Part shown: positions 51,201-60,905 of the stretch, piece after piece | Layout of the letters: each line of letters starts with the position of its first letter | Numbering within the stretch: the stretch's first letter is position 1 | NCBI GenBank assembly: GCA_017590115.1 | Contig: JAGGNK010006892.1 | Coordinates: 14,237,736 to 14,301,735 of the forward strand | From: Montifringilla adamsi | Lineage: Eukaryota > Chordata > Aves > Passeriformes > Passeridae | DNA length: 64,000 nt | Direction: 5' to 3' | Translations under genes and position numbers: made by a program | Notes under the pieces: model-generated | Database searches by the model: none | The model's input: only the letters and a program-made list of their open reading frames with translations | Told to the model about the DNA's origin: nothing

Positions 51201-53117
51201 GGACCACTTCATTTGGCTACACTGAAAGCTTAAAGCAATCAAAAGTACTGTGAGAAGCAGCTAATCAGAAAGGAAAGTACTTGTTTTACACTTCAAAACA
51301 TGTACTTTGAAGCAAGGGCTCCCATCATAGCACATATTGATCAAGCCACAATTACAGCTGGCATTTCATAAAAATAGGACAATATTTCTTCTTCAGTAGC
51401 ACTCAACTTTCAGGCACTGAAGCAATGCAGCATTTATCTTTGACTAATCAAGTAATCTTAAAATGAAGAACCCAGAAGACACTTTCAGATTTTAACTGGA
51501 AAATGAGACTAGATTTTTCAGTTTATACAAAGTACATCATGTGCTTTCTTTCTCAACTTACCAAAAGCTGCTGGCTGGCCAGATACCATGCTAAGTAGTT
51601 TCTGCTGCTCTTCCATTAACCTCTGAAGTTGTTCCATCTGTTGTTTCTTTAGCTGTTCCTGTTTCTGCTGTTGCAATTCCTTCAGCTTTTCAAACAAATA
51701 AATGTATTAGAGGCTAGTTTTATTTAGAATGTACCAAAGAATTATTTTGTTATAGATTGTCAATAACTTTCTAAGGACACTTAATAATTCCTGTTAAGAT
51801 ACCAATAAATCAGCCAATATTTATTGAGCCACTGATCGATACTACTGACAATATTTAGAAAGTGAGCAAGTATTCTCCTATCATGTAAAATACAGGAGAA
51901 AACTTTTATAGCACCTGGTAACTTACAGAATTCTACTCTGGAGACACACACATCGTCTCCCTCTCTCCAGTCCAGTGAACAGACATAGGGATTTATGCTG
52001 ATGTAGCTGCTGGCAGAGTGGACAAGGACTTCTTAGTCCTTAACTGCAAGATCTACTAAAGAGCTGCTGAAGAATTCCAGCCAACACAATTTGTATCCAG
52101 TACTTGGGAAGAGCATTAAGTGAACAGCCACTTACAGTGGATTGACTGACACACTTGCATTAGGAAAAGAAAAAAAAAAAAAGTACGTAACATAACAGCA
52201 TTACAATTCCAGGCCTTTTTTTTACCCTGATGTCTTGGATACTTTATCACATTCAACACTAACATATCTCCTCATCTAAACAGAGCCAGGTATGTCACAA
52301 TGTCACACCTACTTTGAGAACTAACAAATGATGTTGCTATAGATACAAGAACATTCAACTGCACTGTGTTGTGAGTACCTGTGATCAAGCACTACCACTG
52401 CAATGACCAGCGCCCCCTTTCCACAGCCTCAAGTGAAGAAACAATGTAGAACTGTGTGCACCTTTCCAGGTAAAATGATTTTAAGAACGATTTCGTTTTA
52501 AACTGGTACTTGTGCCACCTGGAAACAATAGTAGTTACACTCTCAGTAAATGCACATCATGAGGAGGACACCAACTTTCCTGTGAGCATAATTGGAATTT
52601 AGGATTTGCTCTTTAAGCTTGCTGTGGCCTATAAATTCGTTGCAAGGTGTTTGCCTGCTTGCAGGCATGACAAATCGTATGCAGGAACAGAATAAATCTT
52701 ACTGTAAGTATGTCGAGGAATTCTAGGTATATTTATTACCTGTTCAAGCTTTTGTAAGAGTGGATCACTGTGACTGGATTTCTTCTGACCATCCACTTCA
52801 CCATGGACTAAATCTGGTTTAGAGCTTTCCATGTTTCCAGCTGCTGCTGGAAAAGGTGTTCCAGTGGTACATTGCTGAAGAGTCTGAGAGCTGGCAGACT
52901 CTTCACACAGGGAGTCATCACTTACAGAACAGCTGTCTGAAAGATGCAGCACTTCTTCAGGTACAGCTGTGACGTTGTCAGGTCCAGGTAACAAATTGTC
53001 TTTCTTGAAGTTCAAACCAGTAAAACTAGGACCTAACAAGACTCCAGCACGGGCACTATTGAACATCCAACGTGCACTGAAGTTTTGCTCACCACTCAGA
53101 TTTTCAACAGTTGGCAT
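37916..53117 (-). CDS. CENPJ: CENPJ (CPAP, SAS-4 orthologue), centriole assembly and length regulator
   Basis: Exons in transcript order: 53117-52740, 51685-51562, 50771-50538, 49873-49726, 48581-48476, 48178-46570, 44544-44412, 43610-43445, 42374-42135, 41514-41415, 40246-40146, 39464-39366, 39256-39116, 39010-38926, 38832-38712, 38108-37916. Every junction is GT-AG and in phase; the total is 3,978 bp, 1,325 residues plus TAG. Human CPAP is 1,338 residues. The start at 53117 gives [13 protein letters not shown], aligning just inside the human N-terminus. Collinear blocks include [49 protein letters not shown] and the C-terminal [10 protein letters not shown] repeats. Family knowledge: binds tubulin, STIL and other centriolar proteins, limits microtubule growth in procentrioles; human loss causes primary microcephaly (MCPH6) and Seckel syndrome. 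Confidence 0.96.
39366..41514 (-). CDS. CENPJ: CENPJ exons 10-12: variable linker before the TCP domain
   Basis: Exons 41415-41514, 40146-40246 and 39366-39464 encode residues about 1047-1146. They are small, serine/proline/asparagine-rich and weakly conserved. They were placed from splice sites and phase (0 to 1, 1 to 0, 0 to 0) and from the RSASP and AYSDGK stretches, which correspond to human RSKSAPP and SHPDGK. Exons 10 and 11 are the least certain of the CENPJ exons. Confidence 0.8.
40893..41107 (+). mobile_element. CR1 3' fragment in CENPJ intron
   Basis: AGAAAGAAGTTCTTCACTGT, GGAGCAGGTTGCCCAGAGAA and AAGGCCAGGCTGGATGGGGC are typical CR1 sense 3' sequence. It is antisense to CENPJ and lies between exons 10 and 11. 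Confidence 0.9.
42135..44544 (-). CDS. CENPJ: CENPJ exons 7-9: coiled-coil dimerisation region
   Basis: Exons 44412-44544, 43445-43610 and 42135-42374 encode residues 867-1046. The product is almost continuously helical and charged: [40 protein letters not shown] and [17 protein letters not shown]. In human CPAP this region dimerises and is needed for centriole assembly. The long intron 44545-46569 before it carries a solo LTR, CR1 pieces and a 100 bp tandem duplication. Confidence 0.94.
43235..43335 (-). mobile_element. CR1 tail fragment in CENPJ intron
   Basis: GATCATTGAGTGCAACTGTT and ACTGCCAAGTTCACCACTAA are diverged reverse-complement CR1 tail. Confidence 0.75.
44735..45725 (-). mobile_element. 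CR1 LINE split by a solo LTR, in CENPJ intron
   Basis: Antisense CR1 runs 44735-44781 (CCAACCTGAACCTCCCCTAA) and resumes after the LTR at about 45316 (GTGCTCACCACAGAG). From 45425 to 45725 the minus strand still reads fragments of the CR1 reverse transcriptase, such as FLDFSKGFD and [10 protein letters not shown], with several in-frame stops. The element is dead. Confidence 0.85.
44782..45315 (-). mobile_element. solo LTR, copy 1, in CENPJ intron between exons 6 and 7
   Basis: About 534 bp with TG...CA ends, minus-strand orientation. On that strand a TATAAAAG box lies at 44906-44913 and an AATAAA signal at 44832-44837, in the order expected of U3-R-U5. Inserted in a CR1. No internal retroviral genes flank it. 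Transcription from it would run in the CENPJ direction. Confidence 0.8.
46181..46381. repeat. 100 bp tandem duplication in CENPJ intron
   Basis: 46181-46280 and 46281-46381 are nearly identical: two substitutions and one extra A. The unit begins TTACTTCAATGGGCTGAAGC. It lies about 190 bp past the CENPJ exon 6 donor. Confidence 0.95.
46570..48581 (-). CDS. CENPJ: CENPJ exons 5-6: tubulin-binding LID/SAC and microtubule-interacting region
   Basis: Exon 5 (48476-48581) encodes residues 295-330 with [20 protein letters not shown], matching the LID helix that caps beta-tubulin in human CPAP; F308 corresponds to the human LID phenylalanine. Exon 6 (46570-48178, 1,609 bp) starts the SAC motif [12 protein letters not shown], with F346, K348 and R349 equivalent to the human residues whose mutation abolishes tubulin binding. 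Further on are [20 protein letters not shown] and [13 protein letters not shown], nearly identical to human, then divergent serine/aspartate-rich sequence, [13 protein letters not shown], and [12 protein letters not shown] near the exon end. Residues 331-866. The conserved islands in a divergent background are typical of this protein. Confidence 0.96.
49160..49325 (-). mobile_element. CR1 3' fragment in CENPJ intron
   Basis: TGGGTTGGAAAGGACTTGAA, TCTCGTTCCAACCTCC and AGGTTGCTCAGAGCCC identify a reverse-complement CR1 tail between CENPJ exons 4 and 5. Confidence 0.85.
49726..53117 (-). CDS. CENPJ: CENPJ exons 1-4 (coding): N-terminal region
   Basis: Encodes residues 1-294. Exon 1 (126 residues) is mostly low-complexity, acidic and serine-rich, ending DPLLQKLEQ. 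Exon 2 (51562-51685) is a strongly charged coiled coil, [16 protein letters not shown] followed by [15 protein letters not shown]. Exons 3 and 4 are poorly conserved. No 5' untranslated exon could be placed with certainty between 53118 and the CpG island. A good pyrimidine-rich acceptor on the minus strand (CTTTTGTTGCAG) lies just upstream of about 53534. Confidence 0.92.
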
Positions 53118-54289
53118 CTTGCAAATTGTATTTCAATTTCTTTGCTGATCAGCATTAACACAATAATATTACGTTCTGTAGATTTAAGACAATATAACTT
53201 TCAAAGTTCCAGGTGGTTGGTATGGACAGTTATCTATCTAATTCTAGGACCTAGAAATTAAGCAGATAAATAAAATAAGAAATTTACAATAACATTCTCA
53301 GTAAAAGAAAATTACTCTCTTACAACCAACCTAATGTATTTATAAAAATAAGTCATAGTCAATAGAAACAATTTGGATAATAAGTAACAAACACTTCTGG
53401 TGCAGAAAATCAACATAATCCAACTCTTAATTGCATTATTTGAGTGCAGCCAATATAATCTCAAATGCCATAAAGATGTACATAATATTTTCTTCAGTAG
53501 TACTGAGAGGGATTCCGAATATTTTTTAAACACCTGCAACAAAAGAAGTGATTCGATGAGCTGAGAGATCTCCACCACGTGAACTTCGTATTAATGCAAA
53601 GTTTCAGATATGTCCATCTAAATACAAACACTTTACTGCACATATTTCAATGCAACACTTATCATTTTCACATCTTCTTTAGTTTCTTAAGGAAACACTG
53701 CAACTATGTTGCCTGTTCTCTTCTCCCAAAAAACTTCTTTAAAATCCATCCAGAGGAAATTTTAGATACAGCAACAAATCCAACAAGTGCCATAAAACAT
53801 GAATAAATTCATGTAGGAAGGAGACCCAAAGTGATTTCCTCACTTAGGAAGAAAAAGACAAAACTGCTGCCGGTGACAGTGTGGCAACAGGAGGCAGGCT
53901 GCTCAATCCTGCTTCCTCAAAGTAATCCCAGGGCAAACGATTCTCTGCCTGTGCATGGGGCGTGTCAGGGGGAATACAGAGGAGAAAAGGGGCCAGAGCA
54001 CCAAGGACAGACAACCACAGCAGCCCTGGTTCAAGAGTTCTGCTAATCAGGAAATAACTTCATAAATCTTCCTCATTCCCAAGAGATCAGCCCATGCCAG
54101 CTCTCACTTCATTTTGCCGCAGACAAAATACTTGTTTCCAACAAAAGTTTGAAACCGTGACTGGGAGAAACATACAAATGTTTCCTATAGAAACGACTGC
54201 CTTCTGTTTCCCAGCGAGGGGCAGATTCCCGCAGTGGCAAATTGAAGCCTGCAAGGCTCACGGTCTGTTTTCCCCGTCCCCTTGGGGAG
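53118..54289. other. CENPJ: CENPJ 5' untranslated/intron sequence
   Basis: Between the CENPJ start codon and the CpG island. It must contain the 5' UTR part of the first coding exon and intron. No reading frame is convincing here. Confidence 0.5.
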
Positions 54290-54755
54290 ACCCTCTGGAC
54301 GCCGCCTGCCAGTCTAAACCTCCCCATGAAATTTACGGCAGCAACACCTCCGTGCCAAGCGGAGCAGCCAAGCGGCAGGGATCAGGCTGATTCGTCCCGC
54401 GAAGAGGAGGAGGGACAAAGGGATCGCCACAAAGGGATCGGTCGGCAGTGGGGAGATGAGCACAGCCCCGCTCTTCAGCCGAGCCGAGGCGTCGGGCCCA
54501 GCGCCCTCATTCCCCCGCCGACACCGCCCGCACAGAGCACGCCCCAAGCGCACCCCCGGCCCCCAAGTACCCGCTTCACGACAGCTCCGACCCGCGGCAC
54601 CTCGCATATATTGAGGCAGCTGCCCCGGCTCCGCTTCTCAGGCCGTCACCGCAACCGCACCCAGCCCCGACTGCCACAGCCTTCTCCTTCTATTACAAAC
54701 CTGCCGCCATCGCACAGCCTCCCGGCGCCACAGGCGGGCACCGCCCCACCGCCCC

Positions 54756-54775
54756 GCATGCTGGGAGCTGTAGTT
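54756..54775 (-). promoter_or_regulatory. ZNF143/Staf (SBS-type) motif, minus orientation
   Basis: The minus strand reads AACTACAGCTCCCAGCATGC, an almost perfect match to the extended ZNF143/THAP11 promoter consensus ACTACAATTCCCAGCATGC. Such sites typically sit close to start sites of housekeeping and cell-cycle genes in CpG islands. Confidence 0.8.
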
Positions 54776-54826
54776 CGAGCCCAGCAGAGCCTCCTCGCAG
54801 CTGGCCGGGGAACGCTGCAGACTGGG

Positions 54827-54840
54827 ACTACAGCTCCCAA
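54827..54840 (+). promoter_or_regulatory. second ZNF143-type core motif, plus orientation
   Basis: ACTACAGCTCCCAA matches the core of the same motif without the GCATGC extension. It points in the opposite direction to the site at 54756-54775, about 50 bp away. Confidence 0.65.
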
Positions 54841-56036
54841 GAGCCTCCGCGGCGGGCAGGCGGTTGATGGGCGTGCACAGAGGCGGCCGTGCCCCGGTTC
54901 GTGCCGGGGCTGTGCGGGCGGGAAGCGGCGGCGGGACCCGCTCGGAGCCGGCGCTGTCCCGGCTCCCGAAGGCGCCCCGCAGCTCGGGGTGGCTCCCGGG
55001 TGCTCCGGAGGTTGCGGAGGCCTCTTGGGGCAGCGTCGCTCTGCTGCCGGGGCGAGGCTGCGGGCTTCAGCGTGCTTTAGCTGCGGCTACTCACAGCCTT
55101 TTAAACTTTAAACAGCAGCGGGACGGGAGGAACGCAAAGATAAATGGGCGAAACGCACGCCCAGGCTTTCTGCCATGTCGTGCTTTAGGCATGCTCTGTC
55201 TTACTGAGCGAAATTAGCTCTTTCCTCTAAACTGCAGAAAGCGGTAGAGCTCCCTCAAGCTCGAGTCTTCATTAACATTGACAAGCTAATGTGCTAGAGT
55301 ATAGAAGGATCTGTTCTTGTGCCTTTCTAAACCACAGCATCACATTCAGCCCCTTTGACATCTTTAGTAGGAAAATACTATTAGAGGGGTTTGGGGTTTT
55401 TTTCCAGTTTACCTGTACATTTATGGTCTTACAGGACTACAGATTTATGGTGGTCTATTGTTGGATGATGAAAATTTATTTATGGCTCCTTCTGTGTGCT
55501 AAAAATATAATCCATTACTGACAGCGGTGTTGAGTTTGTGGTTTGATCATGAGATACAAGCTTGAGTGCTTGTGTGAAATACTTTTGAGGCTGTGAGGAC
55601 CTTAAGGATCTCCACCAATATAAAACTGTAAAAATTAAAACAGGGAAAATTGTCAGCAGTTCGACTTTGCATGACTTCCTTATTAGATGCTGCAACGATA
55701 CAGTATTCCAGTTATAGAAGTTTTTATTATCAGCTAATCAATCCTGAACACACAGATTAAATGCAATACAATAAATATAAATACAAATTCTGATTTTGAA
55801 TTTTGTAAATTTTGCCATTCAAAACTAGTACAGCCAAACACTGCTAAAATTTTTAAGAAGTTTCATTCTCTAGGGAATAGGAGAAAAGGGCCAACAATCC
55901 AGTGATAGCATTAATCAATAATGAGAGAGATCAGGGAGAATCTCCCTCACTCAAGGGAGAGAAAAGATGCTGAGTACATGCTTTGAACAGGTTTTAATTC
56001 AAATTTTTGATCTCTGTCAGGTATTCCAAAATTCAT

Positions 56037-57330
56037 AGACTCATAGAATATCCTGACTTGGAAGGGACCTACAAGGACTGTGAAGTCCAGCTCCTGGCCC
56101 TGCACAGTGATTCAAAGGAATCTACTCCACAGCAGATACTCTAAAGTAAAGCACATTTTTATTGGAGCCAAGAGATCATGCAGGGGTTAGCACTCCATGT
56201 GCACGTCTGACTGGGGTTCATTTTGCACAGGCTTTTATACTTCACAGTTCTGGCATCCACCCTTGTTTGTTTGTTTGTTTATCTAAAAGCTGCCGTTTTA
56301 AGGGTTGGGGTCTTAGAATATGTGGTTTCTTTATCCTAGGGTTACAAACACAGTACATAGTTCCTATCTAACATGTTCATCACATTCACCTTACTGCTGT
56401 TATGCTTTCCTATAACTGTGCTTTATTGATTACATTCTTCTGTCTGTGAAAACAAACCCTATGACTTTGCATTTTTCCAGGCTTCTGTGACAGCCAACAT
56501 GCCTCTCCCTTCTTACCACCTTAGCTTGCTAGGGCTAGGCCTCTGCTTGCAAAAGTGGTTACAGTCAGACACAGCAGTTACATTTAAATCTTTTGCTAAT
56601 TCATACCTGTGCTAAACTGCTTATGTCACTTGTGTCAATTGAGGCCTGTGTTTCAACAGGACCAAGAGTCACACCATGTGCCTGGCAGCATTGTCCAAAT
56701 GCTCCTTGAGCTCTGCCAGGCTGGTGCTGTGACTGCTTCCCTGGGGAGCCTGTTCCAGTGCCCAAACACCCTCTGGGGGAAGAACCTGTCCCTGATAGCC
56801 AACCTGAACCTCCTGTGACACAGCTTCAGGCCATTCCCTCAGGTCTGGCACTGCTCACCACAGAGCAGAGATCAATGCCTGCCCCTCCTCGTCCCCTCAC
56901 AAGGAAGCTGCAGACTGCAGTGAGGTCTCTCCTCAGTCTCCTCCTCTCCAGGCTGAGCACACCAAGTAACCTCAGCTGCTCCTCATCATGCTTCCCCTCA
57001 GGTTCCTTCCCCATCCCTGTGGCCCTCCTTGGATGCTCTCTAACAGTTTATTGTCTTTCTTGTATGGTGGCACCCAGAACCGCACATGGGACTCAGGGTG
57101 AGGCCACACCAGCTCAAAGCAGAGAGGCACAATCCCCCCTCAGCCAGACAACACTGAGAGAGACAGTTTTGAAAGCTTTACTGAAATCCAAAAAAATTAC
57201 GTCAGCTGGCTTCCCTTGATCAGCTAGGTGAGTTACCTTGTCATAAAAAGAAATTAAGTTTGCCAAGCAGGACCTTTTCCTCATGTGCCTGAGCTGGCTG
57301 TGATTGATGACTGCATTGTCCCATTTTGTG
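56037..57330 (-). mobile_element. CR1 LINE, antisense, split by solo LTR copy 2
   Basis: 56037-56107 is the CR1 3' end (TCATAGAATATCCTGACTTG, ending CCTGGCCCTGCACAG). It resumes at 56656 (CCAAGAGTCACACCATGTGC) and continues through the 3' UTR to about 57140. It then jumps to reverse-transcriptase sequence whose minus strand reads ISFYDKVTHLADQ and DVIFLDFSKAF. The jump indicates an internal deletion. Frames are broken. Confidence 0.9.
56108..56655 (-). mobile_element. solo LTR, copy 2, upstream of CENPJ promoter
   Basis: About 548 bp, TG...CA, flanked by a 4 bp direct repeat ACAG (56104-56107 and 56656-56659). The minus strand carries TATAAAAG at 56232-56239 and AATAAA at 56158-56163. Nearly identical to copy 1 for the first 470 bases. 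A four-base target duplication is typical of gamma-type endogenous retroviruses. No coding region remains. Confidence 0.85.
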
Positions 57331-60300
57331 GGGGTGGGTGTGTGTGTGAGCAGAGAGTACTTTAATGCCAGAACCACTGCCAATGCAAAAAACAACAAGC
57401 CAAAAACAAGAACCACAATATTTAGGTATATATTGGCCTCATGTGCCCTTTGGTCTGTTATCTACCTGGCCTAAATGCACCCACTACCATTATAGAGTAG
57501 CCAGTTCCATCAGGTGTATAGTGTATACAGACGTGGGTAAAATTGCATCTCATAGTGTTGATTTTCCATGTTTTAATAAAAAACCCAAATTCAAACGGAT
57601 TATGATGCTCTCTCTCCTTGACTAACTACTTATTTTTTAGCTAATAATTTATATTATTCCACAGTAGCTGGCCATCTGATTTCCTTTTTACTGTGCTGCA
57701 GAAACAATGCATAGATTGAAAATCAAGCAGGTCAGAGAGTAAGAAAATAAATGTATTCCTTAAATGTAGTGTAGGTAACATGCTCTCAGTCTCAGCCTAA
57801 AATTATCTCAGGGCAATGTATTTTGTTGGAGTTTTTTTAATCTGAAACTTTATCCTAATCATCTCCTCTCAACTTGGCCCTTGATAAATTAATCAAACCT
57901 TAATCTTATATCAGATTGTCAAGTGCTGATATCAGTGCCATTTAAACATTTCCTCTGCATTGTCACTGTCTCTTGATTTATTCTTTCTCTGCACTAAAGC
58001 AGAATCTTTCTGCAGAGATGGTGCAAAGGTTTTATTGACCTTGTAAAGGCTTTGGCACAATTTGACCAATAATTTTAACGCCGAAAGGACTTATTGGATA
58101 ATTAATTCATTTGGGTTTAGTCTAAAGAAAATTTTCTAATAAATGTTTCCCCATTTGTACATGCACAGGGCAGAAAAATGTGAATTAAGAAATGAACACA
58201 AGTACTTCAAATAGCATCTGCTTTCCTTTTTTTTTTTCAGTCCTTTGCATAGGTTTATTTATAGAAGGATAGAAGCTTAATCAGAATTTGCAGTCTATGT
58301 GGATCTCTCATTTAAGATAGAGAAAAGGCATTTTTGTTCTAAAGGACCTCTCCAAGAAAGAGGGAAGTTTAACATTAGATGTTTTTGCAAAGCACAAGAA
58401 CTGCGTTCCTTTCACTTTACTTTTGAACAAGAAGTTTGTGATTTCTTCTGCCTCTTCCTGCAAGTGTAGGATGAATTTAGAGGGGCCAAGTATTCTAGAG
58501 TGTCAGCTCTGTCCAATTATCTCACAAATAAAATTACTTGGCCTCTAGGTCACTGTGGAAAATTTGCATCATCAAGTAGCCTTTTCAGAAATATAAATAG
58601 AGTAAAAGTCTTTCTCAGTGACACTGATACAAACCCTCTGGATGAGGCATGGACACAGTGCACTGGGATCCAAACATTCCTTGGTGAAAAACTTTGTGAC
58701 TTGAATGTTTTGTTTTACAAGCATGTGTTCTCTTCATACTAGTTACTGAAGCATTAGCAGGGTGTCTGCATTAGCTTGGCTTGGAGCACTAATGCAGTTT
58801 TCAGCCAAATCAAGAGCTGCCTAAGGTTGATTAAGTTCTCAGAGTAGTTTTGAAGCATACCCTCTGAATGCCTTTCAGAGAAAATTAAACTGTGCCCTGT
58901 GCTTCAAATAAGCTTAATGGGGGCATTGTTTTTGGCTTTGTTCTGTCTGAACCCACCCAGTCATGAGACCAGCTAGCTTGCACTTAAGACTTATTTACCA
59001 CTGATGGGCTCTGAAACCCTAGAAAGCCCCATGACATGCTGAGGAGCTCATATGCTATATAAAGAGGTCAGTGCTCTGTGCAGTGTGCTCATTTACACAG
59101 CGTTTATCATTCCTTTAAAATCAGCTTTTAAAATAACTTTACACTCATAGGTGTCCAGGAAAACAAATATACACTGATGATATATTTTAATCACTTAAGC
59201 CAAATACTAACATTTTGTTGTCATAAACTCTACTCCTGTTTAAATGAAACTTTCCCAGTCTCTCATATCTTAACATAGTGTGTCACAAATAACATGCAGC
59301 CGATTTTCACTCAAGTTGTTTTACAGATTATTTAGATTGATAAGGGCAGCACTCCTACTTCCATCTCTCCCCTGCCTCAGCCTCACTTCCACTGCCATAG
59401 GTGAATTCTATCTGAAAACAGGTCTGGATTAATACTGTCCTCTTGGTCTGGGGGTTTTTTTGTAGTTGAGGTGTGTGTCTTCTGCACTGGGTTTAGTCTG
59501 GATCAGTTTTCCAATGTTTTTTTTTTAGGTGTTGTGCAGTGGAGTTTTTGTTTTGGTTTTGTTTTTTCTGGTTTGTTTTTTTTTTTTTTTTTAATATTTT
59601 CAGATTATAAATCAGTGAGTGGAAACATGAAATGCAATTTACATTCTTGAAAAAAAGTTATTTTATAATGGTTCTGTGTGAAAGGAGAACTGAAGGCGAG
59701 GTTGTTCCAGTCCAAATTAAGGTAATTCCACATTACTAATAGCATGTATTAGCAGCAAGAGATTAAGAAAAGTGTTTGCACTTAGTTAAAGCCATGCTTT
59801 TACTGAAAATGTAGGTCACACTAAATTTTCCACATAATTAAACAAAATGAATGAAACTGATTAAGATATGTTCCAAGTAGCTTTGAATAGCATGCTGATA
59901 AAATGGGATTTGTTTTGGAACTCCCTGGAATTGCAAGAATATGAGAGATTATTTAGATGGATATTGGGAACAGAAGTTTTCTCAGCCAAAAAAAAAAAAT
60001 CTTTTCTCTTTTAACAGAACAGCAATGGCAATCTTTGCAAACTGTGTGCTCTTCATTAAACTGAAATTCTTGCCTATTCAGCAGAAGAGCAAGTTGAAAG
60101 CATCCATAAAGGAAAACAGTAGTGTCGTTAATTTTGTGCTGAATAACAAGTGCCATACTTATTTCTGAGATTTCAGAAGGAAAATACCAAGTGGTGCAAG
60201 TGTTGTAGAGTTTTGCCTTCATGTACAGAAACAAAAACTGTAGAGATTGTATCTTGATTCAATATTTAAATTAAAATATTCCACTTATATTTTTAATGCA

Positions 60301-60729
60301 TGTGATGCTGTAGTAGTGAAATGTTATATAGAGAAATGAAGAGCAATATTCTTTCTCCACAAAAGAACCAGGGAGGGTTTTTTCCCCTGGCTAAAATTGC
60401 CACGCTGTTGTTCTTCTCTCATTGTTGGAGAGGGGAAACTGAATAAAAAACACATCACTGAATTGGGTTTTAGTTATGTTATCGTTAATGTAAGAATTTG
60501 GGACTGCAGACTGTTATGTCCATGTAGCTGATAATTCTATAAAAGGCCTGGATGATTTACTAATTGAATCAGTAAACAACATAAGCCTAAATGATGTAAG
60601 TTAATTCTTGTTACTCTGTGAGGGTCATATGTAAAGGCTGTTAGAAGTAGTTTTTTGCCAGCAAACATGTATCTTGTGTTTCAGATTGGGATTGGTAATT
60701 ACACTTTTGGCACTTCTGTACTTCAGCAA

Positions 60730-60905
60730 ATCCATAGATTTATAAAATTGTTTGGAGGAGACCTTTAAGCTCATCAAGTCCAACCATCCTAACTCTGACA
60801 AGTCTGCCACTAAACCATGTCCCTAAGTGTCACATCTGCATGTCTAAATACTTCCAGGGATGGTGACTCAACCAGTTCCTATGCAGTCTGTTCCAATCCT
60901 TGCTT
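60730..60905 (-). mobile_element. CR1 tail fragment, antisense
   Basis: CATCAAGTCCAACCATCCTA, CCACTAAACCATGTCCCTAA and CCAGGGATGGTGACTCAACC match the reverse-complement CR1 3' end. Confidence 0.9.

Larger units (their letters stand above)
54290..55080 (-). promoter_or_regulatory. CENPJ: CpG-island promoter, probably of CENPJ
   Basis: Base composition changes abruptly to G+C-rich with many CpG dinucleotides, unlike the AT-rich surroundings. It lies about 1.2-2 kb upstream of the CENPJ start codon, with GC boxes (CCGCCCC) near 54741-54757 and two ZNF143-type motifs. The transcription start and non-coding first exon cannot be fixed from sequence alone; a possible minus-strand donor is near 54570. 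The island may also fire in the + direction. Confidence 0.75.

Noticed and set aside
54242..55111. 289-residue proline/arginine-rich ORF on the + strand
   Set aside because: It spans the CpG island; low stop density comes from G+C-rich composition. It has no domain, no conserved block and overlaps promoter motifs.
57114..57416. 100-residue minus-strand ORF with FLDFSKAF
   Set aside because: It is a decayed CR1 reverse-transcriptase fragment, not a host gene.
59050..59070. TATATAAA-like promoter in intergenic DNA
   Set aside because: No ORF, splice structure or motif downstream supports a gene.
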